Assembly (NCBI GenBank): GCA_029259835.1 | Contig: JAJDEL010000937.1 | Coordinates: 1 to 9,812 of the forward strand | Source of the DNA: Planctomicrobium sp. | GTDB lineage: Bacteria; Planctomycetota; Planctomycetia; Planctomycetales; Planctomycetaceae | Reading direction: 5' to 3' | DNA length: 9,812 bases | Part shown: positions 1 to 6,038 of the stretch, piece by piece | Numbering within the stretch: position 1 is the first letter of the stretch | Layout: every line of letters begins with the position of its first letter | Program-made: the position numbers and the translations under genes | The notes under the pieces: model-generated | Told to the model about the DNA's origin: nothing | The model's database searches: none | What the model saw: the letters and a program-made list of their open reading frames with translations, nothing else

Positions 1-567
1 CCCGGCACCATCGCCGAATAGTGGGAAGGTTCTTTGATCTTTTGGATTCACAATGCGGCTGTTGACGTCTCCACCGACCGCGAGAGCATACTTTGCATTT
101 CCGCTCGCAACGAACTGTGCTGCCGTGACCATGGCGTACATGAAACCAGCACAGGCAGCGGCTGTATCAAAAGCAGGGCAATCCAGACCGAGTTGGTCTT
201 GCACCAAACACGCAGTCGAAGGGCAATGGAAGTCTGGGGTAAATGTGCCGCAGACGAGTAAGTCGATTTGCTGCGGATCGATTCCAGTGGCTCGAATCGC
301 TTTGCGAGAAGCTTCAACGCAAAGGTCGCTGGTCGCCATTCCGTCGGGGCAGTGGCGGCGTTCACGAATCCCGGTTCGTTGAACGATCCAGTTCGGATCG
401 CAGCCGTACTGCTCATCCAGTTGTTCGTTCGTCACAATTTGTTCAGGTACGTAAGAACCGCACCCAGCAATCTGGATTCCGAGCAACGAATTGGTACGGC
501 GGGTGAACAATGTTCTATGAGCCTCAGGTGAGGTTTTCGTAGAGTTATCGTCGGCAATAGTCGACAC
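1..567 (-). CDS. fabH: 3-oxoacyl-ACP synthase III (FabH), 5' part only
   Basis: Condenses an acyl-CoA primer with malonyl-ACP, the first elongation step of type II fatty-acid synthesis in the cytoplasm. The visible 189 codons hold the family's N-terminal half: the GCGSYVPEQIVTN strand (residues 35-47), WIVQRTGIRER (60-70), and the nucleophile loop DTAAACAGF with Cys139 as the expected catalytic cysteine. The FGDGAG turn (184-189) sits at the window edge. The catalytic His and Asn lie beyond the edge. The start is GTG at 567, preceded by AGGAG eight bases upstream; no ATG fits better. This leaves about 28 residues before the usual FabH start, a low-complexity Ser/Thr-rich extension. The preceding minus-strand gene ends 396 bases away, so fabH probably has its own promoter. 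A related KAS III-type enzyme of secondary metabolism is possible, but the motifs fit FabH well. Confidence 0.9.
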   Translation of the reverse strand, partial: MSTIADDNSTKTSPEAHRTLFTRRTNSLLGIQIAGCGSYVPEQIVTNEQLDEQYGCDPNWIVQRTGIRERRHCPDGMATSDLCVEASRKAIRATGIDPQQIDLLVCGTFTPDFHCPSTACLVQDQLGLDCPAFDTAAACAGFMYAMVTAAQFVASGNAKYALAVGGDVNSRIVNPKDQRTFPLFGDGAG

Positions 568-806
568 GCCCCTCACTCCTGATTGGCGAACAAAAAAATC
601 GTCCCTGGTCAATTTCGACGTTGACGTACATTTCTCCGACAAGTGAGGAGAGCAATCTCATGTTTGCTTCCCGGCAATAATGACGTCTAAAACTGTTTGA
701 ACGCCCCACTTTCCGATTGCCAGCATAAACATTTTTAAAGTCTAAGACCAGTGAGATTATTGATTCGTGCGTTTCTGGTGAGATTTTGAAGGCGAAAATG
801 TAGCGA

Positions 807-869
807 ACCGCAACTTCCTCGAATTTGTGTCACGCATGTCGCGTAAAACTCAATCGAAGAAGTTGCGGT
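807..869. repeat. Long imperfect inverted repeat with nested hairpin
   Basis: ACCGCAACTTC at 807-817 is the exact reverse complement of 859-869. After one mismatch (818/858) four more pairs follow (819-822 with 854-857), giving 15 pairs in 16 positions. Inside the loop ACGC (832-835) pairs with GCGT (841-844) around a five-base loop. The element lies about 95 bases beyond the stop of the upstream minus-strand gene and about 240 bases before fabH. No strong U-tract follows on either strand, so a classical terminator is unlikely. A structured RNA, a terminator lacking a U-tract, or a small palindromic repeat are all possible. Confidence 0.6.
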
Positions 870-906
870 GACCGCTCGGGCATCGCCCCCGGTTCTGTGA
901 TTTCAC

Positions 907-924
907 CTGTTTCCCAGGAAACAG
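907..924. repeat. Perfect 8-bp palindromic hairpin
   Basis: CTGTTTCC (907-914), two bases, then GGAAACAG (917-924) form a perfect palindromic arm pair. It sits 40 bases past the stop codon of the secreted-protein gene on the minus strand. It could cap that gene's transcript or bind a dimeric regulator. There is no T-run on the downstream side. Confidence 0.5.
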
Positions 925-963
925 TGGTCAAATCGATGTCATTGGGCCATCATCAAACTCAAG

Positions 964-1605
964 TTAGCGACGAATTGGCTGTTCAAATTTTGATTCATTA
1001 CCAGCAGACTGAACTGGGGTATTTGCGGCAGGTTTAACAGCTCGTGCGGTTGGGGCAGCAGGAATTCCTGTCGGGTTCCAATTTGCAACCGACCATACCG
1101 GGTAAGTCTGCACAACGCTGGCTCCCAGATCTTGTAGACTCACCCGCAGCTTTGCAGAAGTTAATCCGTTGTTTGGAATTGTACGTTGTAAGACAAAGCG
1201 ACGCGCAGTTGGGATGTAAGCAAAAAATTTCCCTGCCCCAAGTTCGTCATTTTGAGCCAATAAACGTAGCAGGGCGGTCTTTGGAACCTCTGCTGACGAT
1301 TTCGGGAGTTCGTCCAACCAAGCCATCAACCAGATATCTGATTTATCCTGACTGAGAACAGCAGACATCGAGAGTTCCCACTCTTCTTCAGCAACGACTG
1401 CCTGAAAAGCAAAATCGTAGCGTTGCTGCTTTTTTGTCGGCTCAAGGTCCAAAGTTGCGATCAGTTGACCGAGTTGGTCTTCGGAAATTTGTGCCGCCGC
1501 ATTCTGAGGAATTGCGTCCTGAGCAATTGCTGACGGAACTGGTAGAGATGCAATTCCGGCACCTGCCAGCACTCCAGCGACTAAAAAACGTTTCATGACC
1601 TTCAT
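964..1605 (-). CDS. Secreted protein with CesT/YbjN-like pattern, unknown function
   Basis: Encodes 213 residues. The start chosen is ATG at 1605, which has a near-perfect ribosome-binding site; an upstream in-frame ATG at 1647 has no such support. The N terminus is a classical signal peptide: basic MKVMKR, a hydrophobic Ala/Gly/Leu/Val stretch (7-21), and a likely cleavage after Ala28 (AIA before QDA), so the product should be exported. The mature part has a mixed alpha/beta pattern: an ALLRLLAQND helix, then KFFAYIPTARRFVLQRTIP strands, then a leucine-rich helix ending in LQDLG. This order resembles the type III secretion chaperone (CesT/YbjN) fold, a pattern-level guess only. The C-terminal 35 residues are Pro/Ala-rich and probably disordered. 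It follows the Nudix gene by 75 bases on the same strand and could be the tail of that operon. No enzymatic motif is visible. Confidence 0.75.
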   Translation of the reverse strand: MKVMKRFLVAGVLAGAGIASLPVPSAIAQDAIPQNAAAQISEDQLGQLIATLDLEPTKKQQRYDFAFQAVVAEEEWELSMSAVLSQDKSDIWLMAWLDELPKSSAEVPKTALLRLLAQNDELGAGKFFAYIPTARRFVLQRTIPNNGLTSAKLRVSLQDLGASVVQTYPVWSVANWNPTGIPAAPTARAVKPAANTPVQSAGNESKFEQPIRR

Positions 1606-1613
1606 GGGAGACA

Positions 1614-1620
1614 CTCCTTT
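1614..1620 (-). promoter_or_regulatory. Ribosome-binding site that fixes the secreted-protein start
   Basis: Read on the minus strand this is AAAGGAG, eight bases before the ATG at 1605-1603. It lies inside the longer open frame starting at 1647, and so argues that the shorter protein beginning with the signal peptide is the real one. Confidence 0.75.
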
Positions 1621-1680
1621 GCCTTCAACACTTCTTGTGGGAGGCAATGAGTTGGCGAAATGCCAAGTCGAGTGCCACCG

Positions 1681-2295
1681 CTATGTTTTTTCATTATTCA
1701 GGAATTCGAAACAGATCTGAGACCATGTCTCAAATTCGTCGCGAGACTGGGTAAGCTGTAACGGTTCTTCGAATCCTGTCAGTATGATCGACTTTTCACG
1801 TGGTCGAACTTTGGCGTTGTTCAAGTCAAATATGTGAACTATTCCAAGATGAACCTTGCCGACTTCGGTTTCGTCATCATTGATCAGTGCGACGCAATTT
1901 TCCGTAAACCCTGATTCTAAAAAGACTTCCTCTTCAATTTCGCGTTGCATGGCGACGCGATAGACGTTGCTACCGGAATCCTGATCTTCAGCAGAAATAT
2001 GTCCGCCGATTCCAATTGAACGTTTCGCATGTAAGCGACCTTCTCCCGATTCCGTCCCTCGGGTGTAGTAAAAGACCTTTCCTTCGTGACGAAACACGCA
2101 ATATGGAATCAGTTGTTTGAAACTTGGGTCTTCCTCGACCTCATTCCGAGGACGGTAGCTGACGTAGTTTGGGTCAAATAAGGTGTCAAGATACGGCTGA
2201 ATGTTCGTTGTGTAACCTTGGAAATGACCGATCTCGTGAAAGAGTGCCGTGGGCACAACAAGGACGTGTTCCACTGTGGTTTGTTCAGTTGTCAT
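1681..2295 (-). CDS. Nudix-like (MutT-family) predicted phosphoesterase
   Basis: Encodes 204 residues. The Nudix helix is recognisable as AMQREIEEEV: Arg118, Glu119, Glu122 and Glu123 correspond to the REUxEE core that binds metal and diphosphate. The glycine that opens a normal Nudix box is here GGHI at 97-100, about seven residues too far upstream, because an acidic insert (EDQDSGSN, 103-110) intervenes. The box's first Glu and late Gly are missing. This matches the divergent MutT-like 'predicted phosphoesterase' group (COG4112-type) better than standard ADP-ribose or 8-oxo-dGTP hydrolases; the substrate is unknown. The N-terminal part (VLVVPTALFHEIGHFQGY, then a long basic/acidic stretch to 70) is typical of that group. 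The ATG at 2295 has only a weak AGG element eight bases upstream, and the gene follows trpC by 18 bases, suggesting co-transcription. Confidence 0.75.
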   Translation of the reverse strand: MTTEQTTVEHVLVVPTALFHEIGHFQGYTTNIQPYLDTLFDPNYVSYRPRNEVEEDPSFKQLIPYCVFRHEGKVFYYTRGTESGEGRLHAKRSIGIGGHISAEDQDSGSNVYRVAMQREIEEEVFLESGFTENCVALINDDETEVGKVHLGIVHIFDLNNAKVRPREKSIILTGFEEPLQLTQSRDEFETWSQICFEFLNNEKT

Positions 2296-2313
2296 GGGTT
2301 CAGCCTGTTCGTT

Positions 2314-3102
2314 TTATTTGGGGTCGTTAAGGAGTTCTCGAACTTGCAATCCGATGTCCTCGGATCTCATCAATGATTCACCAACGAGAATTGCATGCGT
2401 TCCAGCTTCTTGAAGTTTCAAAACATCTTCACGAGTGTGGATCCCACTTTCGCCAACCAGGAGAATGTGTTCCGGAATCTGGTGTCGCAGTCTGATTGTG
2501 TGACTCAAGTCGGTTTCGAACGTTTGCAGATTTCGATTATTGACACCAACGAGTTGCGGATCAAGTTTGAGGACACGATCAACATTGCTCGGCTCGTAGA
2601 CCTCGACCAGAGCATCCATTCCCAGTTCGTGCGCCAACTGAAAGAGTTCCTGAAGCTCGGCATCGCTGAGGCATTCAGCGATCAACAATATCGCATCCGC
2701 TCCACTGCATCTTGCTTCATAAACCTGATATGGGTCGAGGATGAAATCTTTCCGTAGAACAGGGAGGTTGACCGAACGGCGAATCTGTTCAAGGTACTCA
2801 AGTGACCCTTGAAAGAAGTGTTCGTCGGTCAAAACACTGATGCAAGCTGCTCCGTTTTCCTCATAAGTTGTTGCGATGGCGACAGGATCAAAGTCTTCAC
2901 GAATCAGTCCAGCAGATGGAGATGCTTTTTTGACTTCAGCGATCAGCCCCATAGGATGGTGCGACTTCAGCGAACCGAGAAAATCTCGAACGGGCGGAGC
3001 ATCTTGAAGAGTCGCTTTCAACTCTGGAAATGGTCGACGCTCTGCCGCAGCGGCGATTTCACCACGCTTGTAGTCAACAATTCGGTCCAGAACGTTTGCC
3101 AC
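2314..3102 (-). CDS. trpC: Indole-3-glycerol phosphate synthase
   Basis: Converts carboxyphenylamino-deoxyribulose-5-phosphate to indole-3-glycerol phosphate in tryptophan biosynthesis. It is a 262-residue single-domain TIM barrel, the normal length for a monofunctional TrpC, with no TrpF fusion. Family landmarks are all present: IAEVKKASPSAG (54-64, catalytic Glu56 and Lys58), LRKDFILDPYQVYEA (116-130, general acid Lys118), LVEV (Glu167), GVNNRNLQTF (Asn188), and the phosphate-binding VGESGI (216-221) and ILVGESLM (238-245) loops. The start is GTG at 3102 with AAGGA ten bases upstream; a nearer ATG at 3112 is out of frame. The gene sits alone, away from other trp genes, between the tig terminator and the Nudix gene. 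Its own promoter must lie in about 90 bases between 3103 and 3193, where no strong consensus is obvious. Confidence 0.95.
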   Translation of the reverse strand: MANVLDRIVDYKRGEIAAAAERRPFPELKATLQDAPPVRDFLGSLKSHHPMGLIAEVKKASPSAGLIREDFDPVAIATTYEENGAACISVLTDEHFFQGSLEYLEQIRRSVNLPVLRKDFILDPYQVYEARCSGADAILLIAECLSDAELQELFQLAHELGMDALVEVYEPSNVDRVLKLDPQLVGVNNRNLQTFETDLSHTIRLRHQIPEHILLVGESGIHTREDVLKLQEAGTHAILVGESLMRSEDIGLQVRELLNDPK

Positions 3103-3193
3103 GCGTATTCATTCCTTCAGAAGAGAAATTCAGTCCTCAAAACAATAACGACATGTGATGCGCTCGAAAACCGTCCTCACTGTACCGCGCATG

Positions 3194-3222
3194 AAAAAGG
3201 CACGAGTCGATGGACTCGTGCC
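3194..3222 (-). terminator. Intrinsic terminator of tig
   Basis: GGCACGAGTC (3199-3208) and GACTCGTGCC (3213-3222) form a perfect ten-pair GC-rich stem with a GATG loop. On the minus strand it is followed by five T residues (3198-3194). It stands 27 bases past the tig stop codon, the expected geometry for a Rho-independent terminator, and it separates tig from trpC. Confidence 0.9.
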
Positions 3223-3248
3223 GGAATTTGATCAAGGATGTTCCGAAA

Positions 3249-4754
3249 TTATTCGTCGGAATCCGAATCTTCTTCGTCATCACTTCCGAGTCCGATGTCG
3301 GATTGAGAAGTCGTCCGACAGACGGAGCGGTCCAGAGCTTCGACGCTATTTGAAACTGTAGGAGGCATTTCGATATCGGTGAAATCCGCACTGTCAAGAA
3401 TGACGTCGACAGCCTTTCGTTCACGAATTTGAGCTTCCAGGTTCTCGATACTGCCGTTCTTCACCATGCGAGCGCGGACACGGCGAGGGTTTTCTCCACG
3501 TTGCATTGCCATCGAAAAAATTTCCATTTCGATGTCTTGTTCCGTTACGTCGATCTCTTCTGCATCTGCAACTCGGTCCAGAACAAAGTGTTCTTGGAGG
3601 TTTTGGCGAGTCATGCTCAGGGATCGTTGTCGCAAGTCGTTTTCGCGAGCAAGGATTTCTTTTGAAGTGAATCCAGCTTGCTGCATTTCAAGAATTTCTC
3701 GTTTCAGGGCGTTATCAACTTGCTTGTTGACCATATCCTCAGGAAGTTCCCAGTCTGCGGACTCCGTGATTTTTTCCATCACGAGGCGACGAGTTGCTTG
3801 TCGTTGCTCGTATTTCACTTGTCGTTCGAGCATTCCCTGGATCTGATCTTTCAGTTCGTCAAGGGAACCGGCTCCGACACGGTCGAGGAATTCTTCGTCG
3901 AGGTCGGGAATTTCCATACGTTTGACGTCGAGAACCTTGAAAATGACGTGAATCGACTCTCCACGCATTCCGATCGTGTCTGCTTCCATTGAGACGGTCA
4001 GGTCAGTCTCTCTGGTTTCGTCTGCTTTTGCACCTTTGATGAATTCTGCAAATCCTTCAAATTCCGCGTCTTGAAAACTCAGAGTCGGGCGTATGCGAAC
4101 GGAAACGTCTTCAATTTTGGTGAGCGGTTTTTCTTCGTATGAGACGGCAATATCAACGGTGACATAGTCGCCCTCTTCTGCTGCTGCCTCGACCGGAACA
4201 AGCTGACCGTATTGTTCCAGGAACTGTTCCAGATAGGCATCGACCTCAGTCTCTGTCGTTTCACGGTTAGGGCGTTCGATGCTCAGCCCTTTGTACTCCG
4301 GAAGATCAAAGGATGGTCGTACTTCGACGTCAAATTCGTATTCGAAGTCACCTTCATCAGGAATTTCGATGCTGTCCAGGTCGAGATTTGGTTCGTTAAT
4401 GGGATCGAGGTCGGACTCATCTCCGAGTTGCTCCAGACTCGCCATTAAGATGCGTTGCTTGGCTTGCTCGGAGATTTCGTTCTTAAATCTCTTCTTGACC
4501 AGCGAAGGAGGAACGTTCCCTGTTCGAAAACCGGGAACTTCTGCCTGTCCGGCATATTCATCGAGAAGATCCGCCTGAATTTCATCGATTGATGTGCGCG
4601 GCACCGAAACTCGGACGTGCTTTTTGCATGGACCGACGTCTTCAATTGTGACGTTAAGGTCCATCTTCTTTTCTTCAGCCTGGTCTTCTTCTGCGACTCC
4701 AACGTCACCGCCAGCCTGTTCATCTTCAATTTGATTAACTTCTTCTTCTGACAC
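3249..4754 (-). CDS. tig: Trigger factor (ribosome-associated chaperone)
   Basis: Binds the ribosome exit tunnel and shields nascent chains. The protein is 501 residues, about 70 longer than the E. coli protein. Domains in order: acidic extension (1-30); N-terminal ribosome-binding domain (about 31-150) with the signature loop GFRTGNVP (75-82); peptidyl-prolyl isomerase/FKBP-like domain (about 194-280, starting GDYVTVDIAVSYEEKP); and the helical SurA-like C-terminal arms (about 281-465). An acidic Ser/Asp/Glu tail (DDEEDSDSDE, 492-501) closes it. In the signature loop the two lysines of E. coli GFRKGKVP are Thr and Asn here, while Gly-Phe-Arg, Gly and Pro are kept. The start is GTG at 4754 with GAAGGG eight bases upstream. 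An internal ATG at 4664 would begin exactly where classical trigger factors begin but has a weaker ribosome-binding site. No clpP/clpX follows; a terminator does. Confidence 0.92.
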   Translation of the reverse strand: MSEEEVNQIEDEQAGGDVGVAEEDQAEEKKMDLNVTIEDVGPCKKHVRVSVPRTSIDEIQADLLDEYAGQAEVPGFRTGNVPPSLVKKRFKNEISEQAKQRILMASLEQLGDESDLDPINEPNLDLDSIEIPDEGDFEYEFDVEVRPSFDLPEYKGLSIERPNRETTETEVDAYLEQFLEQYGQLVPVEAAAEEGDYVTVDIAVSYEEKPLTKIEDVSVRIRPTLSFQDAEFEGFAEFIKGAKADETRETDLTVSMEADTIGMRGESIHVIFKVLDVKRMEIPDLDEEFLDRVGAGSLDELKDQIQGMLERQVKYEQRQATRRLVMEKITESADWELPEDMVNKQVDNALKREILEMQQAGFTSKEILARENDLRQRSLSMTRQNLQEHFVLDRVADAEEIDVTEQDIEMEIFSMAMQRGENPRRVRARMVKNGSIENLEAQIRERKAVDVILDSADFTDIEMPPTVSNSVEALDRSVCRTTSQSDIGLGSDDEEDSDSDE

Positions 4755-4768
4755 TTCAACTACCCTTC

Positions 4769-4805
4769 AAAAACAAACGGCCAGTAATCTCGAAGATCAC
4801 GGCCG
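4769..4805 (-). terminator. Terminator-shaped hairpin in the tig leader (possible attenuator)
   Basis: The arms 4778-4782 (CGGCC) and 4801-4805 (GGCCG) pair perfectly. After a one-base bulge (A4783), GT/AC pair; after one mismatch, ATCT (4787-4790) pairs with AGAT (4794-4797) around a CGA loop. This gives 11 pairs over 28 bases. On the minus strand TTTGTTTTT (4777-4769) follows immediately, the layout of an intrinsic terminator. The tig ribosome-binding site (4768-4763) begins at the next base. It could end the tRNA-Gly transcript, attenuate tig, or be a stabilising 5' leader hairpin. Confidence 0.65.
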
Positions 4806-4814
4806 AATTCCTAT

Positions 4815-4973
4815 GTGCCACAAAACTGGCACTCCAGATTCAGTGGTGCCACAATGATTGACTCGGATCGATGCTTGAGTTGTGTGATACGCGATCTCAT
4901 CATGTGCCATCTCGGCACTTCAAGCAAAACGTGCCATCTGTGGCACTTCAGAAACGTGCCGCTTCCTGGCACG
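4815..4973. repeat. Row of GTGCC/GGCAC hairpins between tRNA-Gly and tig
   Basis: Four short inverted repeats share the same arms: 4815-4832 (GTGCCA, six bases, TGGCAC), 4904-4918 (GTGCC, five bases, GGCAC), 4931-4946 (GTGCCA, four bases, TGGCAC) and 4955-4973 (CGTGCC, seven bases, GGCACG). A lone GTGCCAC at 4846-4852 can pair alternatively with 4827-4832. The last three are spaced 25-27 bases apart and share flanks (GGCACTTCA at 4914-4922 and 4942-4950; AAACGTGCC at 4927-4935 and 4952-4960), so they look like degenerate tandem copies. On the minus strand two copies are followed by short T-runs (GTTTC, GTTTTGC). No coding potential is evident. Confidence 0.8.
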
Positions 4974-5024
4974 ATCACTAACTTGTTGCGGTGACGCACG
5001 TTATCGAATGCGGTCTCCACAAAG

Positions 5025-5096
5025 AGCGGGTGAAGGGATTTGAACCCTCGACAACCACGTTGGCAACGTGGTGCTCTACCACTGAGCTACACCCGC
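5025..5096 (-). tRNA. tRNA-Gly (anticodon GCC)
   Basis: A 72-base cloverleaf on the minus strand. The acceptor stem GCGGGTG/CACCCGC is perfect. The D arm is GCTC-AGTGGTA-GAGC. The anticodon arm is CCACG-TTGCCAA-CGTGG, with anticodon GCC at 5064-5062. A five-base variable region is followed by the T arm GAGGG-TTCAAAT-CCCTT, with one G-T pair. The discriminator base is T and no CCA end is encoded. Anticodon GCC reads the GGC and GGU glycine codons. Confidence 0.97.
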
Positions 5097-5141
5097 GAAA
5101 ATTCAGGTCAAACCTCACCCTCTATCTTCTTGCGAAGGAAG

Positions 5142-5171
5142 AGTTTAGAAACTGTAGACTTCGGACGTCAA
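5142..5171 (-). promoter_or_regulatory. Candidate housekeeping promoter for tRNA-Gly
   Basis: On the minus strand TTGACG (5171-5166) and TAAACT (5147-5142) are separated by 18 bases. Transcription would start near 5135, about 40 bases before the tRNA. It is the best -35/-10 match seen upstream of the tRNA, and may also serve tig if transcription reads through the leader hairpins. Confidence 0.45.
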
Positions 5172-5202
5172 GCCAATTTACGGCCCCGACGGGCAAGATT
5201 AT

Positions 5203-5240
5203 CGCATTACGCACAGTATTATCCGACCAGGCATAATGCG
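5203..5240. repeat. Inverted repeat after the SDR gene
   Basis: CGCATTA (5203-5209) is the reverse complement of TAATGCG (5234-5240), with 24 bases between. It lies 25 bases past the SDR stop codon on the minus strand, so it could end that transcript, although only an AT-mixed stretch rather than a clean T-run follows. It could equally be an operator upstream of the tRNA promoter. Confidence 0.35.
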
Positions 5241-5264
5241 TCGTCGTTATCCGAGAGTAGTGGA

Positions 5265-6038
5265 CTATCGAATTGCCCCACCATTCGCATTGATGACCTG
5301 TCCAGTCAAATAAGCAGCCTCTGAACTGACAAGAAAGCGAGCTAAATTCGCAATATCTTCTGGTTGCCCCCAGCGTCTCAGTGGTGTTTCCTGCATGACC
5401 CGCTCTTGCCAATCCCGATTTGCCTGATCTCCCCAGGCAGTTTGAATCCACCCAGGTGCGATACAGTTGACTCGAACTATCGGGGCTAAAGAAACAGCCA
5501 GGGATCGGGTAAAGCCCATAATTGCGTTCTTTGCGGTTGAAAAGAGTTCGGCGCTTTCGCCTTCCATGCCGCGATCCGCTTGATCCCAGCCAATGTTTAG
5601 AATGACTCCCTTCCCGAGTTCTTTCATTTTGTGCCCAATCGCTCTGCTTAGTTGAACTGTCGCTGTCACATCAATTTCCAGAAGACGCTCCAGTTTTTTG
5701 GAAAAACTGAGTTCGGCTCCTGACCCTGTCAGCAAATCGACACCGGCATTGTTCACCCAGATATCAATCGGTCCCGATGATTTCCAGATGTTTGCAACGA
5801 AGTCTTCGCCAGAAACTTGACCAAAGTCCGCTTGAACTGTCGTAGCTTTCACGCCCAGTTGCGTTGCTTCGGCAGCCACGGCAGTGGCGGCTTCAGAGGA
5901 CTTCGCACAGTGGATGACAACATTTGCTCCTCCTTGAGCAAATTCCAGTGCGATCGCGCGACCAATCCCGGACGACGCACCGGTGACCACAGCAGTTTTT
6001 CCTTCCAGAGAGGCGAAATTGTCGTTGGCTGGGCTCAT
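5265..6038 (-). CDS. SDR-family protein with altered catalytic residues
   Basis: Encodes 257 residues, the classical short-chain dehydrogenase/reductase length. The NAD(P)-binding Rossmann motif TGASSGIG (19-26), the NNAG structural motif (96-99) and the C-terminal NANGG close are normal. The order is FabG-like (RVNCIAPGWIQT, then QPEDIANLARFLVS). The active site is not: the YxxxK motif reads FSTAK, so the catalytic Tyr is Phe166 (codon TTT) while Lys170 stays; the usual NISS serine region reads NIGWDQ; and the catalytic Asn position (LEIDV) is Asp123. The start is ATG at 6038 with GGAAG upstream; an in-frame TTG at 6059 lacks comparable support. The frame is intact, so this is a pseudoenzyme or divergent catalyst, not a pseudogene. 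A nucleotide-binding or regulatory role, or a reaction not needing the Tyr, is possible. It is divergent from purD; its partners are unknown. Confidence 0.85.
   Translation of the reverse strand: MSPANDNFASLEGKTAVVTGASSGIGRAIALEFAQGGANVVIHCAKSSEAATAVAAEATQLGVKATTVQADFGQVSGEDFVANIWKSSGPIDIWVNNAGVDLLTGSGAELSFSKKLERLLEIDVTATVQLSRAIGHKMKELGKGVILNIGWDQADRGMEGESAELFSTAKNAIMGFTRSLAVSLAPIVRVNCIAPGWIQTAWGDQANRDWQERVMQETPLRRWGQPEDIANLARFLVSSEAAYLTGQVINANGGAIR

Larger units (their letters stand above)
568..963. other. 396-base non-coding region upstream of fabH
   Basis: No convincing coding sequence is seen on either strand. The stretch carries two inverted repeats (listed separately) in the half nearest the secreted-protein gene. 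The half nearest fabH is AT-richer and contains, read on the minus strand, a seven-T run (598-592) a little upstream of the fabH ribosome-binding site. A weak four-pair stem (600-603 with 617-620) precedes that run. It could be an attenuator but is too short to call. The fabH promoter should lie here, but no clear -35/-10 pair was found. Confidence 0.5.

Noticed and set aside
48..416. Alternative minus-strand frame of 122 codons inside fabH.
   Set aside because: It is a shifted frame of fabH. The other frame carries all FabH motifs from 567 to 1 without a stop.
592..620. Terminator or attenuator in the fabH leader (short stem plus seven T residues on the minus strand).
   Set aside because: Only four stem pairs with a 13-base loop, too weak to list as a separate feature.
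825..1037. Plus-strand 70-codon frame in the fabH upstream region.
   Set aside because: It has no ribosome-binding site, overlaps the 3' end of the secreted-protein gene, and crosses the two inverted repeats.
4815..4973. CRISPR array or CIRCE operator.
   Set aside because: The repeats are too short and too degenerate, and the spacers are not unique sequences of constant length. The arms do not match the CIRCE consensus TTAGCACTC.
4815..4990. TGGCAC motifs as sigma-54 promoter -24 elements.
   Set aside because: On neither strand does any copy have the TTGC element at the required five-base spacing. The closest cases are 3 or 10 bases apart.
4811..5020. Open frame of 69 codons on the minus strand covering the hairpin array, with a Cys-containing C terminus.
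   Set aside because: It begins with GTG five bases past the tRNA 3' end without a ribosome-binding site. Its repeated peptide pattern is explained by the GTGCC/GGCAC repeats themselves.
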